Assembly: GCF_013391415.1 (NCBI RefSeq)
Contig: NZ_JACAXB010000033.1
Coordinates: 1-64,000, forward strand
Direction of reading: 5' to 3'
Origin: Aquitalea sp. LB_tupeE
Lineage (GTDB): Bacteria > Pseudomonadota > Gammaproteobacteria > Burkholderiales > Chromobacteriaceae
DNA: 64,000 nucleotides
Part shown: piece after piece, positions 9,013 to 17,770 of the stretch
How the letters are laid out: every line of letters starts with the position of its first letter
Position numbering within the stretch: position 1 is the first letter of the stretch
Translations under genes and position numbers: made by a program
The notes under the pieces: model-generated
Database searches by the model: none
Told to the model about the DNA's origin: nothing
What the model saw: only the letters and a program-made list of their open reading frames with translations

Positions 9013-9194
9013 CACTGACTGACACTCAGTACCCGCGGAAACCGGTCTGATCAGGACCGGTTTCAGTCGCCAGTCGCACGCTGTGCCTTGCTTGTCGTGT
9101 AGCTGGCGATCCTCCCGCTTTCGGCGGTTTCGGGCCTTGACGCCGCCGAATGCTCTTGGGGCTGGCGCCACCTGGTGGTGCCAGCCTTTTTTTA
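9013..9194 (+). ncRNA. Candidate structured RNA of about 180 nt, family unknown
   Basis: Between the VOC gene and the MFS gene (both minus strand) lies a run of hairpins on the plus strand that ends in an intrinsic terminator. By hand: a 5-bp hairpin at 9014-9030; a perfect 10-bp hairpin at 9038-9064 (stem GAAACCGGTC, 7-nt loop); a long arm at 9068-9108 (CGCCAG paired with CTGGCG, extended inward with one mismatch); an 8-bp stem at 9120-9150 (TTCGGCGG with CCGCCGAA); and a 12-bp GC-rich terminator at 9160-9186 followed by seven T. The last element is a terminator only for the plus strand, and no plus-strand gene uses it. A promoter fits just upstream. It does not look like 6S, SRP, tmRNA or RNase P RNA. 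It might instead be a late terminator of the GGDEF-EAL transcript. Confidence 0.45.
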
Positions 9195-9198
9195 TGCC

Positions 9199-10509
9199 TT
9201 ACTTGTCGATGGTTGCTTTAAGCCAACTGGTGCGCTGCTGCCAGATGACAGGTGCCTGCCACAGCAGATGCAAGGTAGCCAGAATATTCAGAATGGCCGT
9301 GCCCAGCAGCAAGTAAGCGATGCTGCCGAATTTCTGCAGCACTACCACGCTGGCCAGTGCGGCTGCCACCATGTAGAAGCCGTTGATGATGTTGTTTGCG
9401 GCGATGGCTTGCGAGCGAAAGCTGTCCGGGCTGGAGATTTGCAGCCAGGTATACAGCGGTACGGTGAAGAAACCACCAAAGAAGCCCAGCAGTGCCACAT
9501 CCAGCATGTGACGCCAACTACCCAGTTGCGTCAGGAAAGTACCCAGCGGCATCAAGGCGCCTTGATAGCGCTGCATAGCACCCAGCGCCAGGTCAGCCCC
9601 GAATACTGTCATGCCGGCGCTGCCCAGCAGCACCAGTCCCAGCTGCAGGCGACCGTGCGACAGCTTGGCACAGATGACCGAACCCAGACCGATACCGATG
9701 GAAAACAGCGCCAGCATCACGGTGTAAACCTGCGCATCCCCACCCAGGTGCAGGCGGGTAAAGGTGGGTAGCTGAGTGGTGTAGACGGCACCCATCAGCC
9801 AGAACCAGGAAATCCCCAGAATGGCACTGCGGACATCGGCAATACGCCAGGCCTGACCCACCAGCCGTACCGAATCAGCCATGAAGTTGAAGGACAGCTG
9901 CAGATCCGGCGCGCCGGGAGGGGCGGCTGGCATGCGGCGGCTGAACAGCCAGCCACACACGGCGGTGAGCAACAGCAGGGAAACAATCAGCAGCGGGCCG
10001 CCTTCAGTCATCAGACTGCCGATGATCTGGCCGATGAGAATGGCCAGGAAAGTACCCATTTCGATCATCCCATTGCCGCCTACCAGCTCGTGTTCCTTCA
10101 GGTATTGCGGCAGGACGGAATATTTCAGCGGGCCAAAGAAGGCCGAATGGCAGCCCATCAGGAACAAGGCCGCCATCAGCGGGCCTGCCGCATGCAGGAA
10201 GAAACCGACACCGGCCAGCAGCATGATGCCAATTTCGGCCAGCTTCACGCCGCGCGCGATCATTGCCTTGTCAAACCGTTCCGACAATTTGCCGGCCGTC
10301 GCCGAAAACAGGAAAAAGGGCAGAATGAACACGCCAGCCGCCATATTGACCAGCAATTCAGGAGACATGCCACTCAGGGTGAGGCCGTGATAGCTGATCA
10401 GCACCACAATGGCTGTTTTCAGCAGATTGTCATTGAAAGCGCCCAGAAACTGGGTGCCAAACAAGGGAAAGAAACGGCGTGAGCCGAAGAAACTGAAGTC
10501 TGTTTTCAC
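9199..10509 (-). CDS. MFS transporter, LplT-like (lysophospholipid transporter type)
   Basis: A 436-residue protein with about twelve membrane helices. The start FFPLFGTQFLGAFNDNLLKT, followed by the FFGPLKYSVLPQYL and ELVGGNGMIEMGTFLAILIG segments, is typical of the LplT/Aas-linked branch of the major facilitator superfamily. That branch flips lysophospholipids across the inner membrane for re-acylation. No acyltransferase domain is fused and no aas gene is adjacent, so the substrate remains inferred. It stands alone between a candidate RNA and ccoS. Confidence 0.85.
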   Translation of the reverse strand: MKTDFSFFGSRRFFPLFGTQFLGAFNDNLLKTAIVVLISYHGLTLSGMSPELLVNMAAGVFILPFFLFSATAGKLSERFDKAMIARGVKLAEIGIMLLAGVGFFLHAAGPLMAALFLMGCHSAFFGPLKYSVLPQYLKEHELVGGNGMIEMGTFLAILIGQIIGSLMTEGGPLLIVSLLLLTAVCGWLFSRRMPAAPPGAPDLQLSFNFMADSVRLVGQAWRIADVRSAILGISWFWLMGAVYTTQLPTFTRLHLGGDAQVYTVMLALFSIGIGLGSVICAKLSHGRLQLGLVLLGSAGMTVFGADLALGAMQRYQGALMPLGTFLTQLGSWRHMLDVALLGFFGGFFTVPLYTWLQISSPDSFRSQAIAANNIINGFYMVAAALASVVVLQKFGSIAYLLLGTAILNILATLHLLWQAPVIWQQRTSWLKATIDK

Positions 10510-10594
10510 GGTGGATCAGCACGGGGTGGCAGGAAGGGCATGCTAGCCTATTCCCCCCGTGCTGTCAGCCATGCTCGTGTCAAGTTGGCTGCAC

Positions 10595-10789
10595 TTAGTG
10601 CTCATCCGGTGTGCCGGTCTTGCTGGCAGGGCTTTTGTCACTGGGGGCGCGGTCGTCGTCCATCAAGATACGATGTGCCGGGCCTTCCATATCATCGAAC
10701 TGGCCGGAGCGGGTGGCCCACCAGAACACCACGGCAATGACAAATGCCAGCACGATGCTAAGCGGGATGAGCAGATAAAGACTTTCCAT
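10595..10789 (-). CDS. ccoS: cbb3-type cytochrome oxidase assembly protein CcoS
   Basis: A 64-residue single-pass membrane protein. It starts MESLYLLIPLSIVLAFVIAV and continues FWWATRSGQFDDMEGPAHRI, the family signature: one helix followed by the GQFDD-EGPAHRIL motif. CcoS is needed to insert cofactors into cbb3 oxidase in the inner membrane. Its ATG overlaps the stop codon of ccoI by one base (TGATG), so the two are translationally coupled. A longer frame starting at 10870 was rejected because it runs into ccoI. Confidence 0.93.
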   Translation of the reverse strand: MESLYLLIPLSIVLAFVIAVVFWWATRSGQFDDMEGPAHRILMDDDRAPSDKSPASKTGTPDEH

Positions 10790-13224
10790 CAGGATTTCCG
10801 TTTGACGAGTCGCAGGGCGTTGCTCACCACGATGAGCGAACTGGCAGCCATGCCCAGGCTGGCCAGCCACGGGGTCAGGTGACCACTCATGGCCAGCGGC
10901 AGGGCCAGCAGATTATACCCGGCTGCCCACCACAGGTTCTGCCTGATTACACCAAGGGTTTTGCGCGATAGCGCCAGCGCTTGTGGAATGAGAGCCAGCT
11001 GGTCGCCCATCAGCACCATGTCGCCACTGGCGCGGGCAACATCGGTACCGCCACCCATGGCCAGCGAGACATCAGCCCGCGCCAGCACCGGCGCATCGTT
11101 GATGCCATCACCCACCATCAGCACGCGCTTGCCTGCTTGTTGCAACTGACCGACAAAGGCCAGCTTGTCCTCGGGTGTGGCACGCGCATGCCAGTCGGCA
11201 ATATGCAGCGTGTCAGCCAGGTATTTAACGGCATTGCTGCCGTCGCCGCTGAGCAGATGCACCTTGATGCCGCGCTGTTGCAGTTGGTCCACCATGGTGA
11301 TGGCATCGCTTCTGACCGTGTCGCCAATGGCAAACACGGCTTGCGCGCCTGCCGAGTTGGCCAGCACCACCAGAGTGCAGTCGGGCTGCCAGTCGGCGGG
11401 CAGCGTCAGGGGCTCGGTCAGGCACTGATTGATGAATTCGACCGAGCCCAGTCGCCATGCCATGCCATCAATCACACCTTCCACACCCTTGCCGGGAATG
11501 CTATCAAGTCGCGAGGTGGCTGGGCCGGGGAGTGTGCCAGCGGCCTGGCGCAGTGCTTGCGCCAGCGGATGTTCCGATGCCTGCTCCAGGGCAGCGGCAA
11601 TGGCCAGTGCCTGTTCCGCAGGCAGTGTGCCCAGTTGCATTTGCTCGCGCAGGCGCATGTCGCCATGCGTCAGCGTGCCGGTTTTGTCGAATACCACATC
11701 CGTCACCCTGGCCAGGGTTTCCAGTGCGTGGCCGCGGGTGGTCAGCAAGCCCAGTGCGGCCAGATGGCCGGTGGCGGCGGTCAGTGCCGCCGGAGTGGCC
11801 AGGGACAGGGCACATGGGCAGGACACCACCAGCACCGCCACCATGATCCACAAGGCACGTGCCGGTTCGATGAAGTGCCAGGCAAGATAGCTGCCAGCGG
11901 CTGCTAGCAGCAGCAGGGCGACAAACCAGCTGGCAAAGCGGTCGGCCGCCACGGCAAGACGTGGTTTTTCGGCCAGCGCCTGATCCAGCAGACGCACAAT
12001 GCCGGCCAGTCGGGTTTGCTGGCCAGTCTGGCTGATCTGCACATACAACGGGCTGCTGGTGTTGACGCTGCCGGCAATCACGCTGTCGCCAACGTTCTTG
12101 GCAATCGGTTTGCTCTCGCCACTGATCAGGGATTCATTGGCGGCACTGCTGCCGTCCAGCACCAGGCCGTCGCCGGGAATGGTTTCGCCCGGTTTCACCA
12201 GAATCACATCGCCAGCATTGAGCATGGTGACGGTGGCTTCCTCGGTATCACGGCTCTGTGGCCAGTTGCTGGCGCGGTGGGCAAATGCCGGAATCAGCTT
12301 GACCAGGCTCTCGGTAGCCTCACCGGCTTTGCGCCGGGCAATGCCTTCCAGATAACGCCCGCCCAGCAGCAGGAAGACAAACATCGATACCGAATCGAAA
12401 TACACGCCGTGGGGAATCTTGTTGATCAGTGCCCACAGGCTGGCAAAGAAAGACGTGAAAATGCCGATGGTGACGGGGGTGTCCATGCCGACACGACCCG
12501 ACTTCAGGTCGCGCCAAGTATTCTGATAAAAGGGGACGGCCGAGTACAACATCACCGGCAGGGTCAGGATCAGGCTGGCCCAGTGCAGCAGCCAGAGGAA
12601 GTCCGGGTCGATGTCGCCATCCGGTGCCAGGTACACCGGCACCGCATACATCATTACTTGCATCATGGACAGCCCGGCCGCCCACAAGCGGCTGATGGCC
12701 TGCTTGCGCTGCTTTTGTGCCAGCGCCTCTTGCCGTTCGGCATCATAAGGATGGGCGCGGTAGCCAATGGCCGAAATGGCTTCCAGAATCTGCGACAGCT
12801 TGATGCGGTTGTTATCCCAGCAAACCCTGGCGCGGTGGCTGGTATAGTTGATGTCCACCGACAGCACGCCGGGCAACTGGCGGATGTGCTGCTCATTCAG
12901 CCAGACACAGGCGGCGCAGGTAATACCCTCCAGCATCAACGCAGCCTCGCGGCTGTTTTCGTCGCGCTGATGGACAAAGCTTTTTTGCAACTCTTCCGAG
13001 TCATACAGCCTGATCTGCTGCAAAATATCTGCCGGCAAAGCCTCGGCTTGCCGTGCGCCTTGCGTGCGGTGGGCGTAGTAGTCGGACAGGCCGGAATCAA
13101 TAATGGTCTGGGCGACGGCCTGGCAACCTGCGCAGCAGGTGGCTTCGGTCTTTTCCCGGTAACGCACCGGAAAGTCGACAGCGTCGGGAACGGGCAGGCC
13201 GCAATGGAAGCAGTGATCAGTCAT
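10789..13224 (-). CDS. ccoI: Copper-translocating P1B-type ATPase CcoI (FixI)
   Basis: An 811-residue inner-membrane ATPase. The N-terminus has a Cys-rich zinc-finger-like region (HCGLPVP, CCAGCQAV) and a heavy-metal-binding domain with GITCAACVWL. The transmembrane metal site is VSCPCALSLATPA, the phosphorylated Asp lies in FDKTGTLTHG, and the hinge is GDGINDAPVLARADVSLAMG. The Cys-rich N-terminus and linkage to ccoS identify the CcoI/FixI branch, which supplies copper to cbb3 oxidase, rather than CopA, which exports excess copper. The oxidase genes ccoNOQP are not in the window. A weak FNR-like site (TTGAT with a degenerate second half) lies near 13259-13272. Confidence 0.94.
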   Translation of the reverse strand: MTDHCFHCGLPVPDAVDFPVRYREKTEATCCAGCQAVAQTIIDSGLSDYYAHRTQGARQAEALPADILQQIRLYDSEELQKSFVHQRDENSREAALMLEGITCAACVWLNEQHIRQLPGVLSVDINYTSHRARVCWDNNRIKLSQILEAISAIGYRAHPYDAERQEALAQKQRKQAISRLWAAGLSMMQVMMYAVPVYLAPDGDIDPDFLWLLHWASLILTLPVMLYSAVPFYQNTWRDLKSGRVGMDTPVTIGIFTSFFASLWALINKIPHGVYFDSVSMFVFLLLGGRYLEGIARRKAGEATESLVKLIPAFAHRASNWPQSRDTEEATVTMLNAGDVILVKPGETIPGDGLVLDGSSAANESLISGESKPIAKNVGDSVIAGSVNTSSPLYVQISQTGQQTRLAGIVRLLDQALAEKPRLAVAADRFASWFVALLLLAAAGSYLAWHFIEPARALWIMVAVLVVSCPCALSLATPAALTAATGHLAALGLLTTRGHALETLARVTDVVFDKTGTLTHGDMRLREQMQLGTLPAEQALAIAAALEQASEHPLAQALRQAAGTLPGPATSRLDSIPGKGVEGVIDGMAWRLGSVEFINQCLTEPLTLPADWQPDCTLVVLANSAGAQAVFAIGDTVRSDAITMVDQLQQRGIKVHLLSGDGSNAVKYLADTLHIADWHARATPEDKLAFVGQLQQAGKRVLMVGDGINDAPVLARADVSLAMGGGTDVARASGDMVLMGDQLALIPQALALSRKTLGVIRQNLWWAAGYNLLALPLAMSGHLTPWLASLGMAASSLIVVSNALRLVKRKS

Positions 13225-13329
13225 GGCGCGCCATTGTAAACAATACTCGAATGCATTGCTTGATCTGGCTCAGTTTCATGCAGTGCGGATTCTGCCTGAG
13301 TACAGGCGGCATAAGGAAAGGCAAGCAAG

Positions 13330-14319
13330 ATGATGCAGGCAGTTTTGCAAGACGCACCGGGCGGGGTGGAAACGCTTTATATCGGAGAAGCGCCGCGTCC
13401 GCAGCGCCAGGTTGGCCAATTGCTGGTGCAGGTGATGGCGGCCGGTGTCAACCGGGCCGACATTGTACAGCGTGATGGCCATTATCCGCCGCCGCCCGGT
13501 GCCAGTACCATTTTGGGTCTGGAGATCGCCGGCGTGGTGGTGGAAGCCGACGCCAATAGCCCCCATCAACCGGGCGATGCCGTGTTTGGCCTGGTGGCGG
13601 GCGGTGCCTATGCCGAATATGCCGTGCTGGATGAAGTGCTGGCCATCGCCAAGCCGGATGAAATGTCCTGGGTGGAAGCGGCCAGCCTGCCGGAGGCCTG
13701 GATGACGGCATGGTTGAATCTGGTGCAGGTTGGGCAGATCGAAGCCGGAAAAAGCCTGCTGATCCATGCCGGAGCCAGCGGGGTGGGTGCCTGTGCCATT
13801 CAGCTGGCCTGCTTGCTGGGTGCACACCCGTTTGCCAGTGCCGGCAGCGCAGACAAGCTGCAATTCTGCCGTGCGCTGGGTGCCGAGCATGTATTCAACT
13901 ACAAGGAAACGCCTGCCTTTTCCCGTCTGGTAAAAGAGTGGGGAGGGGTGGACATGATTCTGGATCCGGTAGGCGCTGCGTATCTGGCAGAAAACCTGGC
14001 GTGTCTGAAGCAGGACGGACGTCTGGTGAATATCGGCATCATGGGTGGTGGCAAGGCTGAGCTCAATCTGGGGATGGTGCTGATGAAACGGCTGTCTGTC
14101 ATTGGCTCCACCTTGCGTTCCCAGCCACTGGCAAAAAAGGCCCCACTGGCGCAGGCACTGGCCAACACCATTCTGCCGGCCATCACGGCGGGCAAGCTGA
14201 AAACCACGGTGGATAGCTGCTATCCCTGGCAGCAAGTGGCAGATGCCCATGCCCATATGGAAGCCAATGCCAATCTGGGCAAGGTAGTGCTGACCTTCTA
14301 CCCTGTCATGACGGCGTAA
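13330..14319 (+). CDS. NAD(P)H quinone oxidoreductase, zinc-independent MDR family (PIG3/Qor type)
   Basis: A 329-residue cytoplasmic medium-chain reductase. It shows the quinone-reductase signature in GVNRADIVQRDGHYPPPPGA, the nucleotide-binding loop LIHAGASGVGACAIQLA and the following FNYKETPAF region. It lacks the Cys/His ligands of zinc alcohol dehydrogenases. The PPPPGAS-ILGLEIAGVV text matches the TP53I3 (PIG3) branch, which reduces quinones with NADPH. AAGGAAAGG precedes the paired ATGs at 13330 and 13333, either of which could be used. A strong intrinsic terminator follows at 14384. Confidence 0.9.
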   Translation: MMQAVLQDAPGGVETLYIGEAPRPQRQVGQLLVQVMAAGVNRADIVQRDGHYPPPPGASTILGLEIAGVVVEADANSPHQPGDAVFGLVAGGAYAEYAVLDEVLAIAKPDEMSWVEAASLPEAWMTAWLNLVQVGQIEAGKSLLIHAGASGVGACAIQLACLLGAHPFASAGSADKLQFCRALGAEHVFNYKETPAFSRLVKEWGGVDMILDPVGAAYLAENLACLKQDGRLVNIGIMGGGKAELNLGMVLMKRLSVIGSTLRSQPLAKKAPLAQALANTILPAITAGKLKTTVDSCYPWQQVADAHAHMEANANLGKVVLTFYPVMTA

Positions 14320-14383
14320 TCTTCAGCACGTACTGTGTGCGCCGTGGGAGGTGTTTCACCTCTGACTGGTATGGATGGGATTC

Positions 14384-14412
14384 GGGGCGATGCGGCTATC
14401 GCCCCCTTTTTT
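14384..14412 (+). terminator. Intrinsic terminator after the quinone oxidoreductase gene
   Basis: An 8-bp stem (GGGGCGAT with ATCGCCCC, 6-nt loop) is followed by a C and seven T on the plus strand. Confidence 0.85.
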
Positions 14413-14444
14413 TGCCCAGCGTTTCCAGACTGTGTTTCAGGCAT

Positions 14445-14478
14445 GAAAAAAGCCTGCCGCATTGTACTGGCAGGCTTT
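14445..14478 (-). terminator. Intrinsic terminator of the minus-strand gene ending at 14496
   Basis: A 10-bp stem (AAAGCCTGCC with GGCAGGCTTT) is followed on the minus strand by a run of T. It lies 18 bases beyond the stop codon. Confidence 0.85.
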
Positions 14479-14495
14479 GGCTGAGTGCAGCTTGA

Positions 14496-15383
14496 TTACG
14501 CGGCTGTCGGGCTGACTGGCAAGGGCGACAGCGCTTCAATCAGCGCCACTTCCTGAGAGTAAGACAGGTTCTTCATCTTGAGCAGCAGGGCTTCGCCATC
14601 CACCCTGAAGTGCTGATCCAGCTCCTCGTCGATCATGCAGGCTTCCACTGCCAGCCATACTCCGCGGCAGGAGGCTGCTTCTTCAAAGCGCACATTTTTC
14701 AGTACATGTGCAATCAGTTGCAGTTCTGCGTCGCTAAACTGGCGTGACAGCACAGCCTGTTCGCGACGCACGATTTCCGCGTAGCGGTCGCAAATCTGCT
14801 GTACCCGCGCATCGTCACCATAATGATGCGGCTCGGCGGAGCTGGCGAGGTCGGTGTGATCAAACCAGGCATCAATCAAAGGCTTCAGCTGCGGCAAGTC
14901 CTCTTGCCACACGCGATGCAGCTCATCACGGAAATGCGCATTGTCGGTAAAGGACAGCTCGTCAAACGGCATGGCGGGCATGACTTGCTCTTCCAGCGTG
15001 CGATTGCCCACCCAGACGCGGCCTTCTTCGTCGCGGCTCACCGCGCCGCGCCATACCGATTGTTCTTCGGTGGCCAGGTTGTCGACATGAATTTCGACAT
15101 AGGGCAGGGCAGGCTCGTCCAGTCCTTCATCTTCGGTGACCAGGCGCAGCGTGATGTCGAACATGCCATGCTTGAACACTTCCAGCAGCTGCAGCCCATC
15201 GTCGTGGCCGGCCAGGATGAATTTGTCCGGTGTTTCATAGACAGCCACGTCAGTCGTGTGCTGGGCCGGTTTCATCAGTTTGGCCGACAGCTCGTCTGCC
15301 AACAGGTTGGCATCGTTGTGATGCACGGAAAAACCGGTGCGATAACCTTCGTGTTCATGCCACAGGGCGTCCCAGTCATACAT
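14496..15383 (-). CDS. Conserved-looking protein of unknown function
   Basis: A 295-residue soluble, acidic protein that I do not recognise. It has no signal peptide or membrane helix. The N-terminal part (MYDWDALWHEHEGYRTGF, DKFILAGHDDGLQLLEVFKHG) reads as a mixed alpha/beta domain. The C-terminal part from about residue 195 (RVQQICDRYAEIVRREQAVL onward) looks helical and rich in Glu and Leu. I chose the ATG at 15383 because AAGGAG precedes it by seven bases; an earlier in-frame start at 15446 lacks one. It has its own terminator and diverges from typA, separated by about 150 bp. Confidence 0.7.
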   Translation of the reverse strand: MYDWDALWHEHEGYRTGFSVHHNDANLLADELSAKLMKPAQHTTDVAVYETPDKFILAGHDDGLQLLEVFKHGMFDITLRLVTEDEGLDEPALPYVEIHVDNLATEEQSVWRGAVSRDEEGRVWVGNRTLEEQVMPAMPFDELSFTDNAHFRDELHRVWQEDLPQLKPLIDAWFDHTDLASSAEPHHYGDDARVQQICDRYAEIVRREQAVLSRQFSDAELQLIAHVLKNVRFEEAASCRGVWLAVEACMIDEELDQHFRVDGEALLLKMKNLSYSQEVALIEALSPLPVSPTAA

Positions 15384-15465
15384 GGTCGACTCCTTGAGAA
15401 TCTGTGTTTGCGTGGATTTCGGCGCGCAGTGTAACCAAATCATCATTGCTTGTCGCGATAATGCT

Positions 15466-15494
15466 TTGGGCAGTTGGCGCTGTACGTGATAGAA
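15466..15494 (+). promoter_or_regulatory. Putative typA promoter
   Basis: TTGGGC and TAGAAT, separated by about 18 bp, lie 40 bp before the typA start codon and point toward it. The -35 match is moderate and the -10 match good. Confidence 0.45.
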
Positions 15495-15533
15495 TCTTAC
15501 GATTTTTCCGCTTCAACCGACCGAATTCCGAAA

Positions 15534-17348
15534 ATGACACGACAGATTCGTAATATTGCCATTATCGCCCACGTGGACCATGGCAAAACCACCCTCGTTG
15601 ACCAGTTGCTGCGCCAGTCCGGCACCTTCCGCGAGAACCAGCAGGTAGATGAACGCGTAATGGACAGCAACGATCTTGAAAAAGAGCGTGGCATTACCAT
15701 TCTGGCCAAGAACACCGCCATCGATTACGAAGGCGTGCACATCAACATCGTGGACACTCCGGGACACGCCGACTTCGGCGGTGAAGTGGAGCGTGTACTG
15801 GGCATGGTAGACGGCGTGCTGCTGCTGGTGGATGCCGTTGAAGGCCCGATGCCGCAAACCCGTTTCGTCACCAAGAAAGCCCTCGCCCTGGGCCTGCGCC
15901 CTATCGTAGTGATCAACAAGGTTGACCGTCCGGGCGCACGTCCTGACTGGGTTGTGGATCAGACTTTCGACCTGTTCGACAAGCTCGGCGCCACCGACGA
16001 ACAACTGGATTTCCCCATCATCTACGCTTCCGGCCTGAACGGCTTTGCCAAGCTGGAACTGGATCAGGAATCCGACAACATGCGTCCGCTGTTCGACACC
16101 GTGCTGAAGCATGTTCCGCTGCCGAACGGTAGCGCAGATGCACCGCTGCAACTGCAAATCTCCGCGCTGGACTACTCCACCTATACCGGCCGTCTGGGTC
16201 TGGGTCGCATCCTGAATGGTCGCATCAAGCCGGGTCAGCAAGTTGTCGTGATGAACCATGAAGAGCAGGTTGCTGCCGGCCGTATCAACCAGCTGCTGGG
16301 CTTCAAGGGCCTGGAGCGTGTGGAAGTGGCCGAAGCCGAAGCCGGTGATATCGTGATCATTTCCGGTATCGAGGATATCGGTATCGGCGTCACCATCTGT
16401 GACAAGGACCAGCCGGCTGGCCTGCCGGTACTGTCGGTGGATGAACCGACCCTGACCATGGACTTCATGGTGAACTCTTCGCCGCTGGCCGGTACCGAAG
16501 GCAAGTTCGTGACCTCGCGTCAGATCCGTGACCGCCTGACCAAGGAACTGCTGACCAACGTAGCCCTGCGCGTTGAAGAAACCGAAGACTCCGACGTGTT
16601 CCGTGTTTCCGGTCGTGGCGAACTGCACCTGACCATCTTGCTGGAAAACATGCGTCGCGAAGGCTTTGAAATGGCCGTAGCCAAGCCGCGCGTGGTGTTC
16701 AAGGAAATCAACGGCGAGAAGTGCGAGCCGTACGAAAACCTGACCATCGACCTGGAAGATGATCATCAGGGCGCCATCATGGAAGAAATCGGTCGTCGCC
16801 GTGGCGAACTGACCAATATGGAATCCGACGGCATGGGTCGTACCCGCCTGGAATACCATATTCCGGCACGTGGCCTGATCGGCTTCCAGTCCGACTTCAT
16901 GACCATGACCCGTGGTACCGGCCTGATGAGCCACGTATTTGACGACTACGCACCGGTCAAGCCGGACATGCCGGGTCGCCATAATGGCGTGCTGATCTCC
17001 CAGGAAAACGGCGAAGCCGTTGCCTATGCACTGTGGAAGCTGGAAGACCGTGGCCGCATGTTTGTTTCCCCGGGCGACAAGCTGTACGAAGGCATGATCA
17101 TCGGCATCCACAGCCGTGATAACGACCTGGTGGTAAACCCGGTGAAGGGCAAGCAGCTGACCAACGTTCGTGCCTCCGGTACTGACGAAGCCGTGCGCCT
17201 GACCACCCCGATGAAGATGACCCTGGAGTCGGCTGTTGAATTCATCGATGATGACGAGCTGGTAGAAATTACTCCGAAGTCCATTCGCATCCGCAAACGC
17301 TACCTGCAAGAGCACGAGCGCCGCAAGATGAACAAACAAAGCTCCTGA
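15534..17348 (+). CDS. typA: Ribosome-associated translational GTPase TypA/BipA
   Basis: A 604-residue GTPase of the elongation-factor superfamily, the usual family length. G-motifs are intact: G1 [16 protein letters not shown]3 [15 protein letters not shown] and G4 [11 protein letters not shown]. The EF-G-like domains and the BipA C-terminal region ([35 protein letters not shown]) follow. It binds ribosomes and supports growth under stress and 50S assembly. The start [10 protein letters not shown] at 15534 agrees with the family; the upstream frame to 15474 covers the promoter. The third positions are unusually C-rich, a mark of high expression. A terminator follows at 17366. Confidence 0.97.
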   Translation: MTRQIRNIAIIAHVDHGKTTLVDQLLRQSGTFRENQQVDERVMDSNDLEKERGITILAKNTAIDYEGVHINIVDTPGHADFGGEVERVLGMVDGVLLLVDAVEGPMPQTRFVTKKALALGLRPIVVINKVDRPGARPDWVVDQTFDLFDKLGATDEQLDFPIIYASGLNGFAKLELDQESDNMRPLFDTVLKHVPLPNGSADAPLQLQISALDYSTYTGRLGLGRILNGRIKPGQQVVVMNHEEQVAAGRINQLLGFKGLERVEVAEAEAGDIVIISGIEDIGIGVTICDKDQPAGLPVLSVDEPTLTMDFMVNSSPLAGTEGKFVTSRQIRDRLTKELLTNVALRVEETEDSDVFRVSGRGELHLTILLENMRREGFEMAVAKPRVVFKEINGEKCEPYENLTIDLEDDHQGAIMEEIGRRRGELTNMESDGMGRTRLEYHIPARGLIGFQSDFMTMTRGTGLMSHVFDDYAPVKPDMPGRHNGVLISQENGEAVAYALWKLEDRGRMFVSPGDKLYEGMIIGIHSRDNDLVVNPVKGKQLTNVRASGTDEAVRLTTPMKMTLESAVEFIDDDELVEITPKSIRIRKRYLQEHERRKMNKQSS

Positions 17349-17365
17349 TCAAAAGGCGCAATGAC

Positions 17366-17391
17366 AAAGGCAGCGAAAGCTGCCTTTTTTT
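17366..17391 (+). terminator. Intrinsic terminator of typA
   Basis: A 9-bp stem (AAAGGCAGC with GCTGCCTTT) with a GAAA loop is followed by a T-run. Confidence 0.9.
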
Positions 17392-17424
17392 GTTATTTAC
17401 CTTCATATGTAAGCAAATATTTAT

Positions 17425-17453
17425 TTGACTGGGGTTTATTTGATAGTTATAAA
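17425..17453 (+). promoter_or_regulatory. Strong sigma-70 promoter of a candidate sRNA
   Basis: TTGACT at 17425-17430 and TATAAA at 17448-17453 are separated by exactly 17 bp; each matches the consensus at 5 of 6 positions. It lies downstream of the typA terminator and only about 75 bp before another terminator. Confidence 0.7.
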
Positions 17454-17459
17454 TACAAG

Positions 17460-17528
17460 TGCGAGGTTTCCCGCCTCGTATCTATCCCCGCTAAACGTTT
17501 GATCCCGGTCCCCGCCGGGATTTTTTTT
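17460..17528 (+). ncRNA. Candidate small RNA of about 70 nt with C-rich loops
   Basis: Starting seven bases after a near-consensus -10, the predicted transcript folds into a 7-bp hairpin at 17460-17480 (stem TGCGAGG with CCTCGTA, loop TTTCCCG). A 21-nt single-stranded pyrimidine-rich stretch follows, then a 7-bp terminator hairpin at 17502-17521 (stem ATCCCGG with CCGGGAT, loop TCCCCG) with an eight-T tail. No open reading frame fits inside. C-rich loops that could pair with Shine-Dalgarno sequences and a long U-tail are typical of Hfq-dependent trans-acting sRNAs. Family and targets are unknown; a short attenuated leader of the DppA-like gene is an alternative reading. Confidence 0.6.
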
Positions 17529-17770
17529 GTCCGTTTCTGGGGGTGTTGCACAATTTCCAGCACACAGAGTGCCACATGTTCGCACCGCTGGACATCGCTC
17601 TGCGCTGCTGCCGGCATGTTGCAGATCATTCAGACTATTGACACAGCACGGCAGGAGAGATCAACTCTTGCCCTCACGTGGGAGCTGGCAACAACCGCAC
17701 CCTAGCACAATTCATGGCCAGAACACTGGCACTTGCCCGACAAATAACAGCGGGCAATGGAGAACAATCA

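Larger units (their letters stand above)
17392..17770. other. Intergenic region between typA and the DppA-like gene
   Basis: The left part contains the candidate sRNA with its promoter and terminator, listed separately. The remaining 240 bases (17530-17770) form the leader of the DppA-like gene; a TTGACA at about 17638 could be its -35 element, but I cannot find a good matching -10. No small gene is convincing. Confidence 0.45.

Noticed and set aside
12016-13239. A 407-codon plus-strand frame (and a 308-codon one at 10981-11907)
   Set aside because: Antisense to ccoI, with composition typical of a shadow frame.
13259-13272. FNR-like site between ccoI and the quinone oxidoreductase gene
   Set aside because: Only the first half (TTGAT) fits; the second half CTCAG matches ATCAA poorly. 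Anaerobic control of ccoIS is plausible but not shown here.
15513-17339. A 608-codon open frame on the minus strand
   Set aside because: Antisense to typA over nearly its full length; it exists because typA avoids certain codons.
17638-17667. TTGACA upstream of the DppA-like gene as its promoter
   Set aside because: The -35 is perfect, but the sequence 17 bp downstream (TCAACT) is a poor -10, so I do not list it as a promoter.
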